Origin: Halosolutus amylolyticus
Lineage (GTDB): Archaea > Halobacteriota > Halobacteria > Halobacteriales > Natrialbaceae
Assembly (NCBI RefSeq): GCF_023566055.1
Contig: NZ_JALIQP010000001.1
Coordinates: 890,059-954,058 of the forward strand
Direction of reading: 5' to 3'
Length of the DNA stretch: 64,000 nt
Shown: in pieces, positions 23,886 through 32,661 of the stretch
Layout of the letters: every line of letters begins with the position of its first letter
Numbering within the stretch: position 1 is the stretch's first letter
The notes under the pieces: generated by a model
Told to the model about the DNA's origin: nothing
The model's input: only the letters and a program-made list of their open reading frames with translations
Database searches by the model: none
Translations under genes and position numbers: made by a program

Positions 23886-24593
23886 TCAGGAACGAAGCCT
23901 GCGAACCGCCGGCTCGTACGCTTCGGGGAGTCGATCGGCGATCCGATCGGGGTCCGTCTCGCCGTTCAGGTTGACGAGGTACGCCCGGCCGTACTCGTCG
24001 TCGTAGACGCCCTGGAAGTCGTAGACGAAGCCGTAGACGTCGACGTTTGCCGGGACGTCCTCGGCGTCCCGGAGGAACTCGATCTGCCGATCGACGTTGT
24101 ACTCGACGAGTCGGTTGATCACCGTCTCGTCGTCCGCGTCGGTATCGATCGTGCCGCTCTCTATGGCGTCCTCGACGACCGGAACGAGCAGGTCGACCCA
24201 CTTGTCGACGCCCTGCGGTCCGGGACGATCGCTCCCGGTCGCGACCCCATAGGCGGCGGTCACCGCGCCGCAGCCGGTGTGGCCGACGACGGCGACCGTC
24301 TCCGTTCCGGCGTGGTGGATCGGGTACAGCAGGCCGCCGTTGACGACCGTTTCGCCGTCGATCTCGTCCCAGACCTGGTTCCCGATGTTGCTCGGCGTGA
24401 ACACCGTACCCGGTTCGTCGGCGTCCCACATGCCTACCTGCGGGACCCGCGAGTCGGAACAGCAGATCGACACGACTTCGGGTTCCTGCCCGTCCTGAAC
24501 CGCCGCGAAGTGGTCTTCCGGGAGCCCGTCGGCGTGGCGCTCGTTCCCGGCGAGCAACTCGTGCAAGACGCTCTCCTCGTGGTCCGTGCCCAT
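23886..24593 (-). CDS. Beta-class carbonic anhydrase
   Basis: A 235-residue zinc enzyme that interconverts CO2 and bicarbonate. Zinc ligands and the catalytic dyad are in CCSDSR (Cys45-x-Asp47-x-Arg49) and HTGCGA (His105, Cys108). I chose ATG 24593 (MGTDHEESVLHELLAGNERH) over one 27 bases upstream, because family homology-like sequence begins there. The C-terminal half is acidic (YDFQGVYDDEYGRAYLVNL). No signal peptide, so cytoplasmic. Single gene, divergent from the oxidoreductase. Confidence 0.92.
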   Translation of the reverse strand: MGTDHEESVLHELLAGNERHADGLPEDHFAAVQDGQEPEVVSICCSDSRVPQVGMWDADEPGTVFTPSNIGNQVWDEIDGETVVNGGLLYPIHHAGTETVAVVGHTGCGAVTAAYGVATGSDRPGPQGVDKWVDLLVPVVEDAIESGTIDTDADDETVINRLVEYNVDRQIEFLRDAEDVPANVDVYGFVYDFQGVYDDEYGRAYLVNLNGETDPDRIADRLPEAYEPAVRRLRS

Positions 24594-24767
24594 ACGGGAC
24601 TCTCCACGCACCGGATTCAAAGGCGTTACTTTTCACTCACGTTTCGCGACGGTTCCCGATCGTCGCGGCCGTGATCCGATCGAACCGCCGCCCCGTCCCA
24701 TGGGTCGCCCGAGGCGATCGGGTTCCGGGATACCAATCTTCACCTGTGCGGGACGCGACGACCGAGT

Positions 24768-25784
24768 ATGGCGACCACCAGACAGTGGCGACTCGAGAGC
24801 CGTCCCGTCGGCGAACCCACCCACGAGAACTTCGACCTCGTCACGATCGATCGGCCCGAGCCCGGACCGGGCGAGGTGCTCGTCAGGACGCTCTACCAGT
24901 CGGTCGATCCGTACATGCGCGGGCGGATGCGCGACGCGGAGTCCTACGCGGAGCCGTGGGACGTCGGCGACCCGATGAAGGCGGGCGTCGTGGGCGAGGT
25001 CGTCGAGTCGCGCTACGACGGTCTCGAGGCGGGCGACGTCGTCACGGGCGAACTCCTGTGGGCCGAACACGCAGTCGCACACGGCGACGACCTCCGGCAG
25101 GTGAACCCCGATCACGGCCCCGTCTCGACGGCGCTCGGCGTGCTCGGAATGCCGGGCGTGACGGCCTACTTCGGCCTGCTCGACGTCGCGGAACCGACGC
25201 CCGGCGACACGGTCGTCGTCTCCGCCGCGGCCGGCGCGGTCGGCTCTGTCGTCGGCCAGCTCGCCCGACTCAACGGCGCGCGCGTGGTCGGCACGGCCGG
25301 GAGCGACGAGAAGATCGCGTGGCTCACCGACGACCTCGGCTTCGACGCCGCGATCAACTACAAAGATACGGACGACCTCGCGGGGGCGGTGGCCGAGGCC
25401 TGTCCCGACGGGATCGACGTCTACTTCGACAACGTCGGCGGGCCGATCACCGACGCCGTCTGGCCCCTGCTGAACGTCCGCTCGCGCGTGGCGGTCTGTG
25501 GCCAGATCTCGATCTACAACGCGACCGAGGTGCCGACCGGTCCCCGCAAACTCGGCAAACTCATCGAGTCCCGCGCCCGCGTGGAAGGGTTCCTCGTGCG
25601 CGATTACGAGGGCCGCTGGGGCGAGGCCCTCGATCGGCTCTCGACGTTCGTCCGCGAGGGCGACCTCCACTACCGCGAGAACGTCGTCGAGGGCTTCGAG
25701 AACGCGCCCGACGCGTTCATGGGCCTGTTCGAGGGCGAGAACGTCGGGAAGCAACTGGTCGAGGTCGCCGAGTACGAGGACTGA
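24768..25784 (+). CDS. NADP-dependent oxidoreductase of the zinc-less MDR group
   Basis: A 338-residue medium-chain dehydrogenase/reductase of the leukotriene-B4-dehydrogenase / prostaglandin reductase / quinone oxidoreductase-like branch. Markers are YQSVDPYMRGRM (40-51), GMPGVTAYFGLLDV, the dinucleotide-binding VSAAAGAVGSVVGQLA, and VDVYFDNVGG-type sequence. No zinc ligands are visible. It likely reduces alpha,beta-unsaturated carbonyls with NADPH; the substrate is unknown. Start MATTRQWRLESRPVGEP is typical. Confidence 0.9.
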   Translation: MATTRQWRLESRPVGEPTHENFDLVTIDRPEPGPGEVLVRTLYQSVDPYMRGRMRDAESYAEPWDVGDPMKAGVVGEVVESRYDGLEAGDVVTGELLWAEHAVAHGDDLRQVNPDHGPVSTALGVLGMPGVTAYFGLLDVAEPTPGDTVVVSAAAGAVGSVVGQLARLNGARVVGTAGSDEKIAWLTDDLGFDAAINYKDTDDLAGAVAEACPDGIDVYFDNVGGPITDAVWPLLNVRSRVAVCGQISIYNATEVPTGPRKLGKLIESRARVEGFLVRDYEGRWGEALDRLSTFVREGDLHYRENVVEGFENAPDAFMGLFEGENVGKQLVEVAEYED

Positions 25785-25846
25785 CCGGAACGGGAACTAT
25801 TTCAGGGGCCCGACACGACGTCCGTCACTGGTGAGTGGTGTTCTCG

Positions 25847-26659
25847 ATGACTGGGACTGACGTTGAGACGATCACGGTCGTAGACGATCGAACGGTCGCG
25901 TACGCGACGTACGGCGATCCCGACGGCGCTCCGCTCGTCTTTCACCATGGGTGCCCCGGTTCGTCCCGACTCGGCGCGTTGCTCGGGGAACCCGCCCGAA
26001 AACGGGGCGTTCGCGTGATCGCACCGAGTCGGCCAGGATACGGACGGTCAGATCCGGACCCGGACGGGACGCCGGCGACCTGGGCGGCCGATTGCGAAGC
26101 GCTGGTGAAGGCGCTCGGCCTCGAGTCCGTCGCCGTCGCCGGCTTCTCCGGAGGCGGTCCCTACGCACTGGCAGCGGCCGATCGGCTCTCCGAGCGGGTG
26201 ACTGCCGTCGGCGTGGTTGGAGCACCGGTCCCGGGGTCCGGCGAGGGTCCGTTCGGGAGGCTCGTCGACTTTCCCAGACTCCTCGGGGTCGCGTTTCGCG
26301 TCGGTACGTTCGTCGCTCGGGTCCGCGGCGACGGCTTCGTCGTCGACCAACTGACCGACGAGTCCGTCGACGACGGCGTCGCGCGCGTCGTCGGTGGCGA
26401 CTTCCGTGCCGGACTGGCGTCCGGCCCCTCCGGCGCGGTCCGCGAGAGTCGATCGCTGGCCGGCGACTGGACGCTGCCGTCACCCGACGTCGATGGTCCG
26501 GTACGGGTCTGGCACGGGAGCGCAGACGAGAACGTCCCGATCGGTCCGGTTCGAACGGCGTACGAGGATCGTGCCGGCGTCGCGTTCCACGGCGTCGACG
26601 CCGACCATCTCGCGTCGCTGCTCTCGGTTCGCGACGACGTCGTCCGACTGGCCGGCTGA
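25847..26659 (+). CDS. Alpha/beta hydrolase
   Basis: A 270-residue hydrolase. The oxyanion turn is VFHHGCPGSSRLG, the nucleophile elbow GFSGGG with Ser, the acid in HGSADENVPIG, and a candidate His in GVDADHLASLL. Start ATG 25847 (MTGTDVETITVVDD) is preferred to the upstream GTG at 25835, which adds only four residues. Substrate unknown. It follows the oxidoreductase in the same direction with a gap of about 60 bases and may be co-transcribed. It is convergent with the ABC exporter. Confidence 0.85.
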   Translation: MTGTDVETITVVDDRTVAYATYGDPDGAPLVFHHGCPGSSRLGALLGEPARKRGVRVIAPSRPGYGRSDPDPDGTPATWAADCEALVKALGLESVAVAGFSGGGPYALAAADRLSERVTAVGVVGAPVPGSGEGPFGRLVDFPRLLGVAFRVGTFVARVRGDGFVVDQLTDESVDDGVARVVGGDFRAGLASGPSGAVRESRSLAGDWTLPSPDVDGPVRVWHGSADENVPIGPVRTAYEDRAGVAFHGVDADHLASLLSVRDDVVRLAG

Positions 26660-26671
26660 CCGGACCGCCCT

Positions 26672-27475
26672 TCAGTCGGTCAGTCCGTACCCGGTCTGGA
26701 ACAGGTAGACGTCGATCGCGAGCACGATGACGGTACATGCCGTGAGTACGCCGAGCGAGACCAGCGGCGCGAACTCGGTGTAGGGACCGGGCAGGATGCC
26801 GACAGCGATCAGGTCCGAGTAGCCCAGCAGGCCGTACCGGACGCTGTCGACCATGTAGACCATCGGATTCAGCAGGGAGAGGTTCACCTGCCAGGCCTGC
26901 TCGAACGTCTCGAGCGAGTAGAAGACCGCGCCGAAGAACACCAGCGGCCGGAGGATGAACTGGTTCATCACGGTCAGGTCGTCGAAGTCCCTGGCGACGA
27001 GGCCGCCGACGATACCGAACCCGGCGAACAGGGCCGTGACGACGACCATTGTGGCGACGAGGTAGAGGCCGTGCTCGATGCTGATCGGTACGAACAGCCG
27101 CCCGACGGCGGCAATGATGACGCCGACGACGAGTCCCCGCACCGCGCTGGCACCGACGTAGGCGACGACCATCTCGGCGTACGACAGCGGCGAGGTCAGG
27201 GTCTCGTGGATGTACTCGTTCCACCGGCCGTGAAAGATCGAGAACGAGGCGTTCTCGAAGGCGTTGGAGATCGCCCCCAGTACGATGAGCCCGGGGACGA
27301 TAAAGAGGATGTAGTCGTAACCCGCGATCTGATCGATCCGGTTGCCGAGGATCACCCCGAAGACGGCGAAGTACAGCACGTTCGTGATCGCCGGCGGCAT
27401 GAACGTGTTCTTGGGCCGACGGACGAACCGCAGGACTTCGCGCCGGAAGAGCGCGCGGAAGCCGACCGACAGCAT
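26672..27475 (-). CDS. ABC-2 type exporter permease
   Basis: A 267-residue membrane protein with six helices and the ABC-2 pattern: cytoplasmic start LFRREVLRFVRRPKNTFMPP, then NVLYFAVFGVILGNRI, AISNAFENASFSIFHGRWNE, and NPMVYMVDSVRYGLLGY. It forms the membrane part of an exporter with the ATPase whose stop overlaps its ATG at 27475. The cargo is unknown; daunorubicin-resistance-like exporters share this layout. Confidence 0.9.
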   Translation of the reverse strand: MLSVGFRALFRREVLRFVRRPKNTFMPPAITNVLYFAVFGVILGNRIDQIAGYDYILFIVPGLIVLGAISNAFENASFSIFHGRWNEYIHETLTSPLSYAEMVVAYVGASAVRGLVVGVIIAAVGRLFVPISIEHGLYLVATMVVVTALFAGFGIVGGLVARDFDDLTVMNQFILRPLVFFGAVFYSLETFEQAWQVNLSLLNPMVYMVDSVRYGLLGYSDLIAVGILPGPYTEFAPLVSLGVLTACTVIVLAIDVYLFQTGYGLTD

Positions 27476-28503
27476 CAGGCGACCCCCTCCTGTTCTCGCG
27501 TCCGTTCTTCGCCGCTCGTCGCGGTGTCACGACCGCCGTCCCCGTCGCTATCGTCCCCGCTCTCCACCGAGGACCGGGTGACGGTCCGATCGTCACGCTC
27601 GGTCAGATCGACGAAGATTTCCTCGAGCGACGTTCGAGAGATCTCGAGGTCGGCGATCTCGTATCCGCTCGCCTCGAGGTCGTTGAGCAGTCGCGGCGCG
27701 GTCGAACCGCCGTCGTCGACGCGGACCTCGAGCCGATCGCCCGAGAGCGTCGTTTCGTGTGCGTACGGGCCGAGGTCGGGTGCGGTCGCCGGCGGGGACT
27801 CGAGGCGGACGTCGACGGTGTCGGTCCCGCGTCCTTTCAGTTCGTCCGGGGTCGCGACGGTCACCTTCCGACCCTCGTTCACGATCGCGACGCGATCGCA
27901 GAGCCGTTCGGCCTCCTCGATGTAGTGCGTAGTGAGAAGAATCGTCGTCCCTTCCTCGTTGAGTTCGGTCACCAGTTCCCAGAGGTCGTGACGAAGCTGG
28001 ACGTCGACGCCCGCAGTCGGCTCGTCGAGAATGAGCAGATCGGGGTCCGTAACGAGCGCCCGCGCGAGCAGGAGTCGGCGCTTCATCCCGCCGGAGAGCC
28101 AGTCGAACCGCTCGTGGCGCTTGTCGTAGATCCCGACGCGTTTGAGGGCCTCGTCGGCGCGATCGGCGGCCTCCGCCGTCGGAATCCCGTGGTAGCCGGC
28201 CTTGTGCATCAGCACCTCCTTGATCGGGAAGAAGCGATCGACGTTGAACTCCTGTGGCGCGAGCCCGATGGCGTCGCGGGCCTGCTGGTACTCGTCCTCG
28301 ACGTCGTAGCCGAAGACCCGCGCCTCGCCGCCGGTCTTGCGGACGAGACCCACCAGCGTGTTGATGAACGTCGTCTTCCCAGCCCCGTTTGGGCCGAGCA
28401 GGCCGAAGAACTCGCCTTCCTCGACGGTCAACGATAGCTCCTGGAGGGCGCGGAGATCGCCGTACTCCTTCACCAGATCGACGGTCTCGATGGCCGGTGG
28501 CAT
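27475..28503 (-). CDS. ABC exporter ATP-binding protein (DrrA/CcmA-like)
   Basis: A 342-residue ABC ATPase. Walker A GPNGAGKTT, Q-loop LAPQEFN, signature LSGGMKRRLLLARAL, Walker B LLILDEPTAGVD and H-loop TTHYIEEAE are intact. The C-terminal ~110 residues form the accessory domain usual in ABC-2 exporters, ending in an acidic tail rich in Asp/Glu/Arg. Its last base overlaps the permease ATG. It starts MPPAIETVDLVKEYGD at 28503, downstream of repeat copy C. Confidence 0.92.
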   Translation of the reverse strand: MPPAIETVDLVKEYGDLRALQELSLTVEEGEFFGLLGPNGAGKTTFINTLVGLVRKTGGEARVFGYDVEDEYQQARDAIGLAPQEFNVDRFFPIKEVLMHKAGYHGIPTAEAADRADEALKRVGIYDKRHERFDWLSGGMKRRLLLARALVTDPDLLILDEPTAGVDVQLRHDLWELVTELNEEGTTILLTTHYIEEAERLCDRVAIVNEGRKVTVATPDELKGRGTDTVDVRLESPPATAPDLGPYAHETTLSGDRLEVRVDDGGSTAPRLLNDLEASGYEIADLEISRTSLEEIFVDLTERDDRTVTRSSVESGDDSDGDGGRDTATSGEERTREQEGVA

Positions 28504-28599
28504 CGGCCGGGAGTCGGCCCCGCCCGCGGTTAACGATGTCGGACTCGGAACTCGCGGTGTGGGTCGTGGCGAGCGTGTACAGTTCCGGGGGCGACGACG

Positions 28600-28685
28600 C
28601 TCGTACGGACTGCCGTCCGTCAGTTCCGACGCACCCGCGACGCGTCTGCGGTTGCGCCGGTATCTCGGTCCAGCAATCCGTCTCA
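28600..28685 (-). repeat. Stop-codon-anchored hairpin repeat, copy C
   Basis: On the minus strand it begins at the TGA of the M50 protease gene (28685): TGAGACGGATTGCTGGACC. The hairpin GCAACCGC / GCGGGTGC has the loop AGACGCGTC, then GGAACTGACGGACGGCAGTC with ACGGAC/GTCCGT forming a second hairpin, and CGTACGAG. Same start point and order as copies A and B. Confidence 0.7.
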
Positions 28686-29894
28686 GTCCGCGGCCCGCGG
28701 TCGTCCGGTCAGGTTCTCGGCACCGCTCTCCTGGACGATGTTCAGGGCCGTCATCAGGTCCGATCGCGAGATCAGCCCGACGAGGTCGCCGTCCTCGTTG
28801 GCCTGCGAACCGAACCGATCGTCCCCCCGATCGACGACCAGCAGTCGTCCGATGTTGTCCCTTTGCATGCGCTCGATCGCGGTCATCGCGTCCGAGTCGG
28901 CGGTGATCGTCTTCAGGTCGGTCGTCATCACGTCCGCGACGGTGAAAGCGTCGCGCTCGACGGGGTCGATCTCGCGGGCGTCGGTCAGCGTCACGAGGCC
29001 GACGAGTCGTTCGTCGCCCATCGAGGTGTCGATGACCGGGTAGCCGGTGTGACGCTCGGTGAACATCCGCTGGATCAGGTCCGCGACCGTCGTGTCCGGT
29101 TCGACGGTGTGGAGATCGACCGCGGGCGTCATAATGTCGCTGACGGTGACGTCCTGGAAGGCGGCTTTCATCGTCACCTGCTGGGCCTCGCTCGAGGCGG
29201 CGATGTAGACGAAGAAGGCGACGCCGATGAGGATGATGTTGAACGCGAGCAGGCCGAACAGGCCCATGAAGATCGCGAACAGTTTCCCGATGCTGGCGGC
29301 CTGCTGGGTCGCCTTGGCGTAGGGCTGTCCGCGGGCGAGCAGCGCCCGGAGGATCCGGCCGCCGTCCATCGGGAACGCGGGGATCATGTTGAAGATCGCG
29401 AGCGCGACGTTCAGGACGGCGAGATAGCCGAGCACGAACCGCGGACCGCCGAGTGACTCGGGCGTCACCGAAAAGAGCGCGAACGATCCGATCCCGACCA
29501 GCACGGAGACGATCGGGCCCGCGATGGCGATGGTGAACTCCTTTCGCCAGTCCTCGGGCATCTCCGAGAGGGCGGCGATTCCGCCGAACAGCCAGAGGGT
29601 GATGGAGTCGATCGGGAACCCGTACCGCTGGGCGGTCAGCGAGTGGCCGAGTTCGTGGAGGACGACCCCGACGAACAGGCCGACCGCGGCGGCGAACCCG
29701 AGGACCCACGGCATCGATCCGGCCGTGATGGATCCGACGTCGATCCCCGCGGCGAGGAACTCGTTTAGAATCTCGGCGACGTCTTCGATCTGGGCCCCGA
29801 TGAGGTACGCGAACAGCGGGAGGACCAGCAAGAACGTGAGGTCGAGTTTGATCGGGATGCCGAACAGGGACCCGATCCGGAAACTCTTCATCAT
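28683..29894 (-). CDS. Site-2-type M50 metalloprotease with CBS domains
   Basis: A 403-residue membrane protease. The zinc motif HELGH lies in VVLHELGHSLTAQRYG, and the third ligand region is NMIPAFPMDGGRILRALL. About six membrane helices surround it. The C-terminal ~150 residues form a CBS pair (VSDIMTPAVDLHTVEPDT, ADVMTTDLKTITADSDAM), which probably senses nucleotides. The enzyme would cut membrane proteins within the bilayer. I chose 29894 (MMKSFRIGSLFGIPIKLD) because a TATA-like GTTTAAGG lies 27 bases before it; the open frame runs further upstream but without protein-like sequence. Substrate unknown. Confidence 0.9.
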   Translation of the reverse strand: MMKSFRIGSLFGIPIKLDLTFLLVLPLFAYLIGAQIEDVAEILNEFLAAGIDVGSITAGSMPWVLGFAAAVGLFVGVVLHELGHSLTAQRYGFPIDSITLWLFGGIAALSEMPEDWRKEFTIAIAGPIVSVLVGIGSFALFSVTPESLGGPRFVLGYLAVLNVALAIFNMIPAFPMDGGRILRALLARGQPYAKATQQAASIGKLFAIFMGLFGLLAFNIILIGVAFFVYIAASSEAQQVTMKAAFQDVTVSDIMTPAVDLHTVEPDTTVADLIQRMFTERHTGYPVIDTSMGDERLVGLVTLTDAREIDPVERDAFTVADVMTTDLKTITADSDAMTAIERMQRDNIGRLLVVDRGDDRFGSQANEDGDLVGLISRSDLMTALNIVQESGAENLTGRPRAAD

Positions 29895-30123
29895 GTCGAA
29901 TGCTATCGGTGGCGGAACCTTAAACACGCTGCTGCCACGGCCGGGGACGCCACTCCGTACGCCGCCAGTACCGCCGGTCAGTATCGTAGTCGCTATCACG
30001 CCGTTTCCCGTTCCGCTCGTTCTCGAAACGTCTGGGGCCGTCACCACGCTGCGATCGCCACGATCGCCGATCGGGGGGCGTGGCCGACCGCTGTCGGGCG
30101 ATTTCCGCCCGTTCGTTCTCGAA

Positions 30124-30198
30124 AACGATCGTGATGTTTCAAATCGTGTAATAATATTCTTTATATGCTCTCGAAACGCCGTATCCATCACGATCGTT
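30124..30198. repeat. 13-bp inverted repeat around an AT-rich core
   Basis: AACGATCGTGATG (30124-30136) and CATCACGATCGTT (30186-30198) are exact reverse complements, with 49 bases of AT-rich sequence between them. It could be a miniature mobile element or a long operator. Confidence 0.5.
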
Positions 30199-30426
30199 AC
30201 TGATTGTTATCGCCGATACTCGGCTCCGAACTGCCTCCGGATGATCGCTCCCCTCGATCGTGTTGCCGATACGTAACGATGGAAAGGGCGATAGCTAAAG
30301 CCTTTACAGCTATAATACTCCTTCCTCATGCCGTGCGGTGTCCTGTCACGAGCCTGTGATAATTGCTCTCAATGCATATTAACACAATTATATCCTCTAG
30401 CCAATATCCACGTGATGCTACATAGA

Positions 30427-30432
30427 TTTATA
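30427..30432 (+). promoter_or_regulatory. TATA box of the HTH gene
   Basis: TTTATA, centred about 30 bases before the ATG at 30460, within GATTTATACGG. Confidence 0.5.
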
Positions 30433-30459
30433 CGGTAGATCGTGGTCGATGCGGGTACG

Positions 30460-30690
30460 ATGATGGAACAAGAACTCGCAACTGACCACCTCGACCGCCT
30501 TCCCACCGAACTCGACTCGCCGCAGGCGAAACTCGTCTACCTCTATCTCGACGCGACCGGGGGCTCGACCGTCGCCGACCTGAAGGAGACGCTGGCGATG
30601 CAAAAGATCGCGATCCTGAGTGTTCTCGCGTCGCTCTCGAAGCAGGGCCTCGTCGCGAAAGAGGGCGAGACGTACGTCCCGATCGAGTGA
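30460..30690 (+). CDS. Small winged-helix (TrmB-like) DNA-binding protein
   Basis: A 76-residue protein: after a short tail, DSPQAKLVYLYLDATGG begins a winged helix with recognition-helix region LKETLAMQKIAILSVLASL and wing GLVAKEGETYVPIE. This is the size and pattern of haloarchaeal single-domain TrmB/MarR-like regulators. It has no ligand-binding domain, so it may act with a partner or as a constitutive binder. ATG 30460 fits the TATA box; another ATG follows directly at 30463. Targets unknown. Confidence 0.75.
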   Translation: MMEQELATDHLDRLPTELDSPQAKLVYLYLDATGGSTVADLKETLAMQKIAILSVLASLSKQGLVAKEGETYVPIE

Positions 30691-30853
30691 ATCGATCGCG
30701 GCTCCCGGCTGGAGACCGCCGGTCGGCGATCGACCGTGACCCCGATCCGATCGCGGCCCGGTTCGGCCCCCTGTCGACGCCCCACACGGCGACGCGGCGC
30801 TTCGAAGCCTTTATCCGAACGGTAGGCCTCCGTTTTCGTAAGTAACCACAACC

Positions 30854-31384
30854 ATGTCCGACAAACCCGCCTCAATGTACCGGGAGATCAGTAAGCCGGC
30901 CTACACGCGCCGCGAATACATTACTGGAATCCCCGGATCGAAGATCGCACAGCACAAGATGGGCGACATCGGGGCCGACCCCGAGGACTACCCCGTCCAG
31001 ATCAGCCTCGTCACCGAAGAGGAGGTCCAGATCCGTCACGGATCGCTCGAGGCCTCCCGTCTCTCGGCCAACCGGCACATGCTCAAGAACGCCGGCGAGG
31101 GCAACTACAAGATGATCCTGCGCAAGTTCCCCCACCACGTCATCCGGGAGAACAAGCAGGCGACGGGTGCGGGTGCGGACCGTGTTTCCGACGGGATGCG
31201 CCAGGCCTTCGGGAAGATCGTGGGCACCGCGGCCCGCATCGACGCCGGCGATCGCATCTTCACTGTCTGGTGTGACGTCGACGACGCCGAACACGCCAAG
31301 GAAGCGTTCCGCCGCGCCTACAACAAGATCACGCCGCCGTGCCGCGTCGTCGTCGAGAAGGGCGAAGAGAAACTGATCGCATAA
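30854..31384 (+). CDS. rpl10e: 50S ribosomal protein L10e (uL16)
   Basis: A 176-residue ribosomal protein, the archaeal equivalent of bacterial L16, in the large subunit near the tRNA elbow. It opens [20 protein letters not shown] and has [19 protein letters not shown] and [13 protein letters not shown], matching the family throughout. Length is normal. A TATA-like CTTTATCC lies about 40 bases before the ATG, giving a short leader. A strong hairpin follows the stop. Confidence 0.97.
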   Translation: MSDKPASMYREISKPAYTRREYITGIPGSKIAQHKMGDIGADPEDYPVQISLVTEEEVQIRHGSLEASRLSANRHMLKNAGEGNYKMILRKFPHHVIRENKQATGAGADRVSDGMRQAFGKIVGTAARIDAGDRIFTVWCDVDDAEHAKEAFRRAYNKITPPCRVVVEKGEEKLIA

Positions 31385-31390
31385 AACGAA

Positions 31391-31432
31391 GTTTTGCTCT
31401 GTGGGCGCGGCGAAGCCGCGCCCTCGGCAAAA
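31391..31432 (+). terminator. Hairpin after rpl10e
   Basis: A perfect 9-bp GC stem GGGCGCGGC / GCCGCGCCC with loop GAA (31403-31423), set inside TTTTGC ... GCAAAA arms, lies 6 bases after the stop codon. It is a probable 3' end signal. Confidence 0.55.
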
Positions 31433-31629
31433 ATTCGATTAAAAGCCTCTTTCCGCTCACTCGTTCCTGGTAGTCACTCGTTCACATCAGTCGTCGGCCC
31501 GCTCGCTCTCTGCGATCGCTCGCGATCGGTGACGGTATGATCGCCTGCCTTTCCCCGGATCGCGCGCCTCTCGCGTCTGCTCGAGCCGTGCTCCCGGCCG
31601 TTGTCCTGCGCTGTCTCCACGCGTCTCGA

Positions 31630-31715
31630 CTATAGTAGCCACTGAAACGATTTACACACTGATCGCAAAGCTGTCCTGCGATCAGGTGTGCATTGACTTT
31701 CAGTGGCTACTATAG
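31630..31715. repeat. 86-nt palindromic element (MITE-like)
   Basis: The outer arms CTATAGTAGCCACTGAAA (31630-31647) and TTTCAGTGGCTACTATAG (31698-31715) are perfect 18-bp inverted repeats. An inner stem pairs CTGATCGCA with TGCGATCAG around AAGCTGTCC. The whole folds into a cruciform or long RNA hairpin. It has the layout of a miniature inverted-repeat element; from memory, similar sequences occur in other haloarchaeal genomes. Its right end may supply the TATA (CTATAGCTT) for the next gene. Confidence 0.75.
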
Positions 31716-31746
31716 CTTTTTGCCCCTCCCATCCCGAGTCCCGGGT

Positions 31747-32619
31747 ATGATCGATCTCGCGGTCGCGAACGACCAGGAGACGTTCCAGCGAATGCGCGAG
31801 CCGCTGTCCGATCGGGGCATCCGGGCCCACCACGTCCCCCTGAGCGAGCGGACGGTGCCGCTGGGCGAGGACGCCCCGTGGTCGGCGGACGACTACGACG
31901 TCGGGTTCGTCTACCCGGGTCGCATGATGGAGGGTGGCGTGGGCGACGCGATTCTCGACGTGCCGTGGCTCAACGATCGCGACGCCGTACTCACGTCGCG
32001 GAACAAGGCCGAAGTGATCGCGCGACTCGATCGGGCCGGGCTTCCGGTGCCGGAGTCGGTGTACGTCTCGAACGACGTCGGCGAGGACGAACTCGCGCGG
32101 GTCTTCGATCGGTTCGACCCGCCGGTCGTCGTCAAACCGAACTCGACGACTCGCGGGGTGGGCGTGGCGAAGGCCCACGACCTCGATTCCTTTCTGGGCA
32201 TCTGTGATTACCTCTCGCTGGTGCACGACTACCGGGCCACCGGCGATCGATCGTTTCTCGTCCAGGAGTACCTCCCCGACGCGACCGACTACCGGGTGAT
32301 GCTGGTCGAGGGCGAGTACGTCGGGGCGGTCGAGCGTCGCCTCCCCGAGGACGCGGTACGGGAGGGCCAGTGGAAACACAACGTCCACCGCGGGGCCGAG
32401 GCGACCGGCGTCGACCTCCCCGCGGCGTGGCGCGAAATCGCCGCGGCCGTCGCGGCCGAACTCGAGATTCCGTTCCTCGGCGTCGACCTCCTCGTGACGG
32501 ACGACGCCGTCGTGGTCAACGAGACGAACGCCCGGCCGACGATCGATACCGCCACGAAGTACGAACCGGACTTCTACGATCGGCTGGCAGGGGCGATACG
32601 CACGGCTTCGGAGCGGTAG
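31747..32619 (+). CDS. RimK-like ATP-grasp ligase
   Basis: A 290-residue ATP-grasp enzyme of the RimK/LysX-like group. It has the lid/phosphate loop in VVVKPNSTTRGVGVAKAHD, the VQEYLPDATDYRVMLVEGEYV strand pair, and metal-binding VNETNARPTIDTATKYEP at the end. Such enzymes join an amino acid to a carboxylate, as in glutamylation or amino-group modification; the substrate is unknown. ATG 31747 lies in the typical GGGTATGATCG context. It is convergent with the hsp20 gene. Confidence 0.82.
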   Translation: MIDLAVANDQETFQRMREPLSDRGIRAHHVPLSERTVPLGEDAPWSADDYDVGFVYPGRMMEGGVGDAILDVPWLNDRDAVLTSRNKAEVIARLDRAGLPVPESVYVSNDVGEDELARVFDRFDPPVVVKPNSTTRGVGVAKAHDLDSFLGICDYLSLVHDYRATGDRSFLVQEYLPDATDYRVMLVEGEYVGAVERRLPEDAVREGQWKHNVHRGAEATGVDLPAAWREIAAAVAAELEIPFLGVDLLVTDDAVVVNETNARPTIDTATKYEPDFYDRLAGAIRTASER

Positions 32620-32661
32620 TTGGAGTCGAAACGACGGGACTGCGACCGCGACGCGACTGCG

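Larger units (their letters stand above)
29895..30459. other. 565-base intergenic region, AT-rich in parts, no supported gene
   Basis: Holds the promoter of the M50 gene (CCTTAAAC at 29918-29925, read on the minus strand) and that of the HTH gene. It also has a 13-bp inverted repeat around an AT-rich core (30124-30198) and a short inverted pair ATAGCT/AGCTAT near 30290-30314. Nothing protein-like was seen. Confidence 0.5.
31385..31746. other. 362-base intergenic region after rpl10e
   Basis: Holds the terminator hairpin (31391-31432) and the 86-nt palindromic element (31630-31715). The stretch between them shows no gene or repeat that I can support. Confidence 0.5.

Noticed and set aside
28683-30191. 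A 502-residue M50 protease starting at 30191
   Set aside because: The extra ~100 N-terminal residues have no protein-like pattern, the family begins at MKSFRIGSLFGIPIK, and a TATA element lies 27 bases before 29894.
31433-31629. A small RNA or gene between the rpl10e terminator and the palindrome
   Set aside because: The stretch is rich in short words such as CGATCGC, but I found no stable fold, promoter or open frame I could support.
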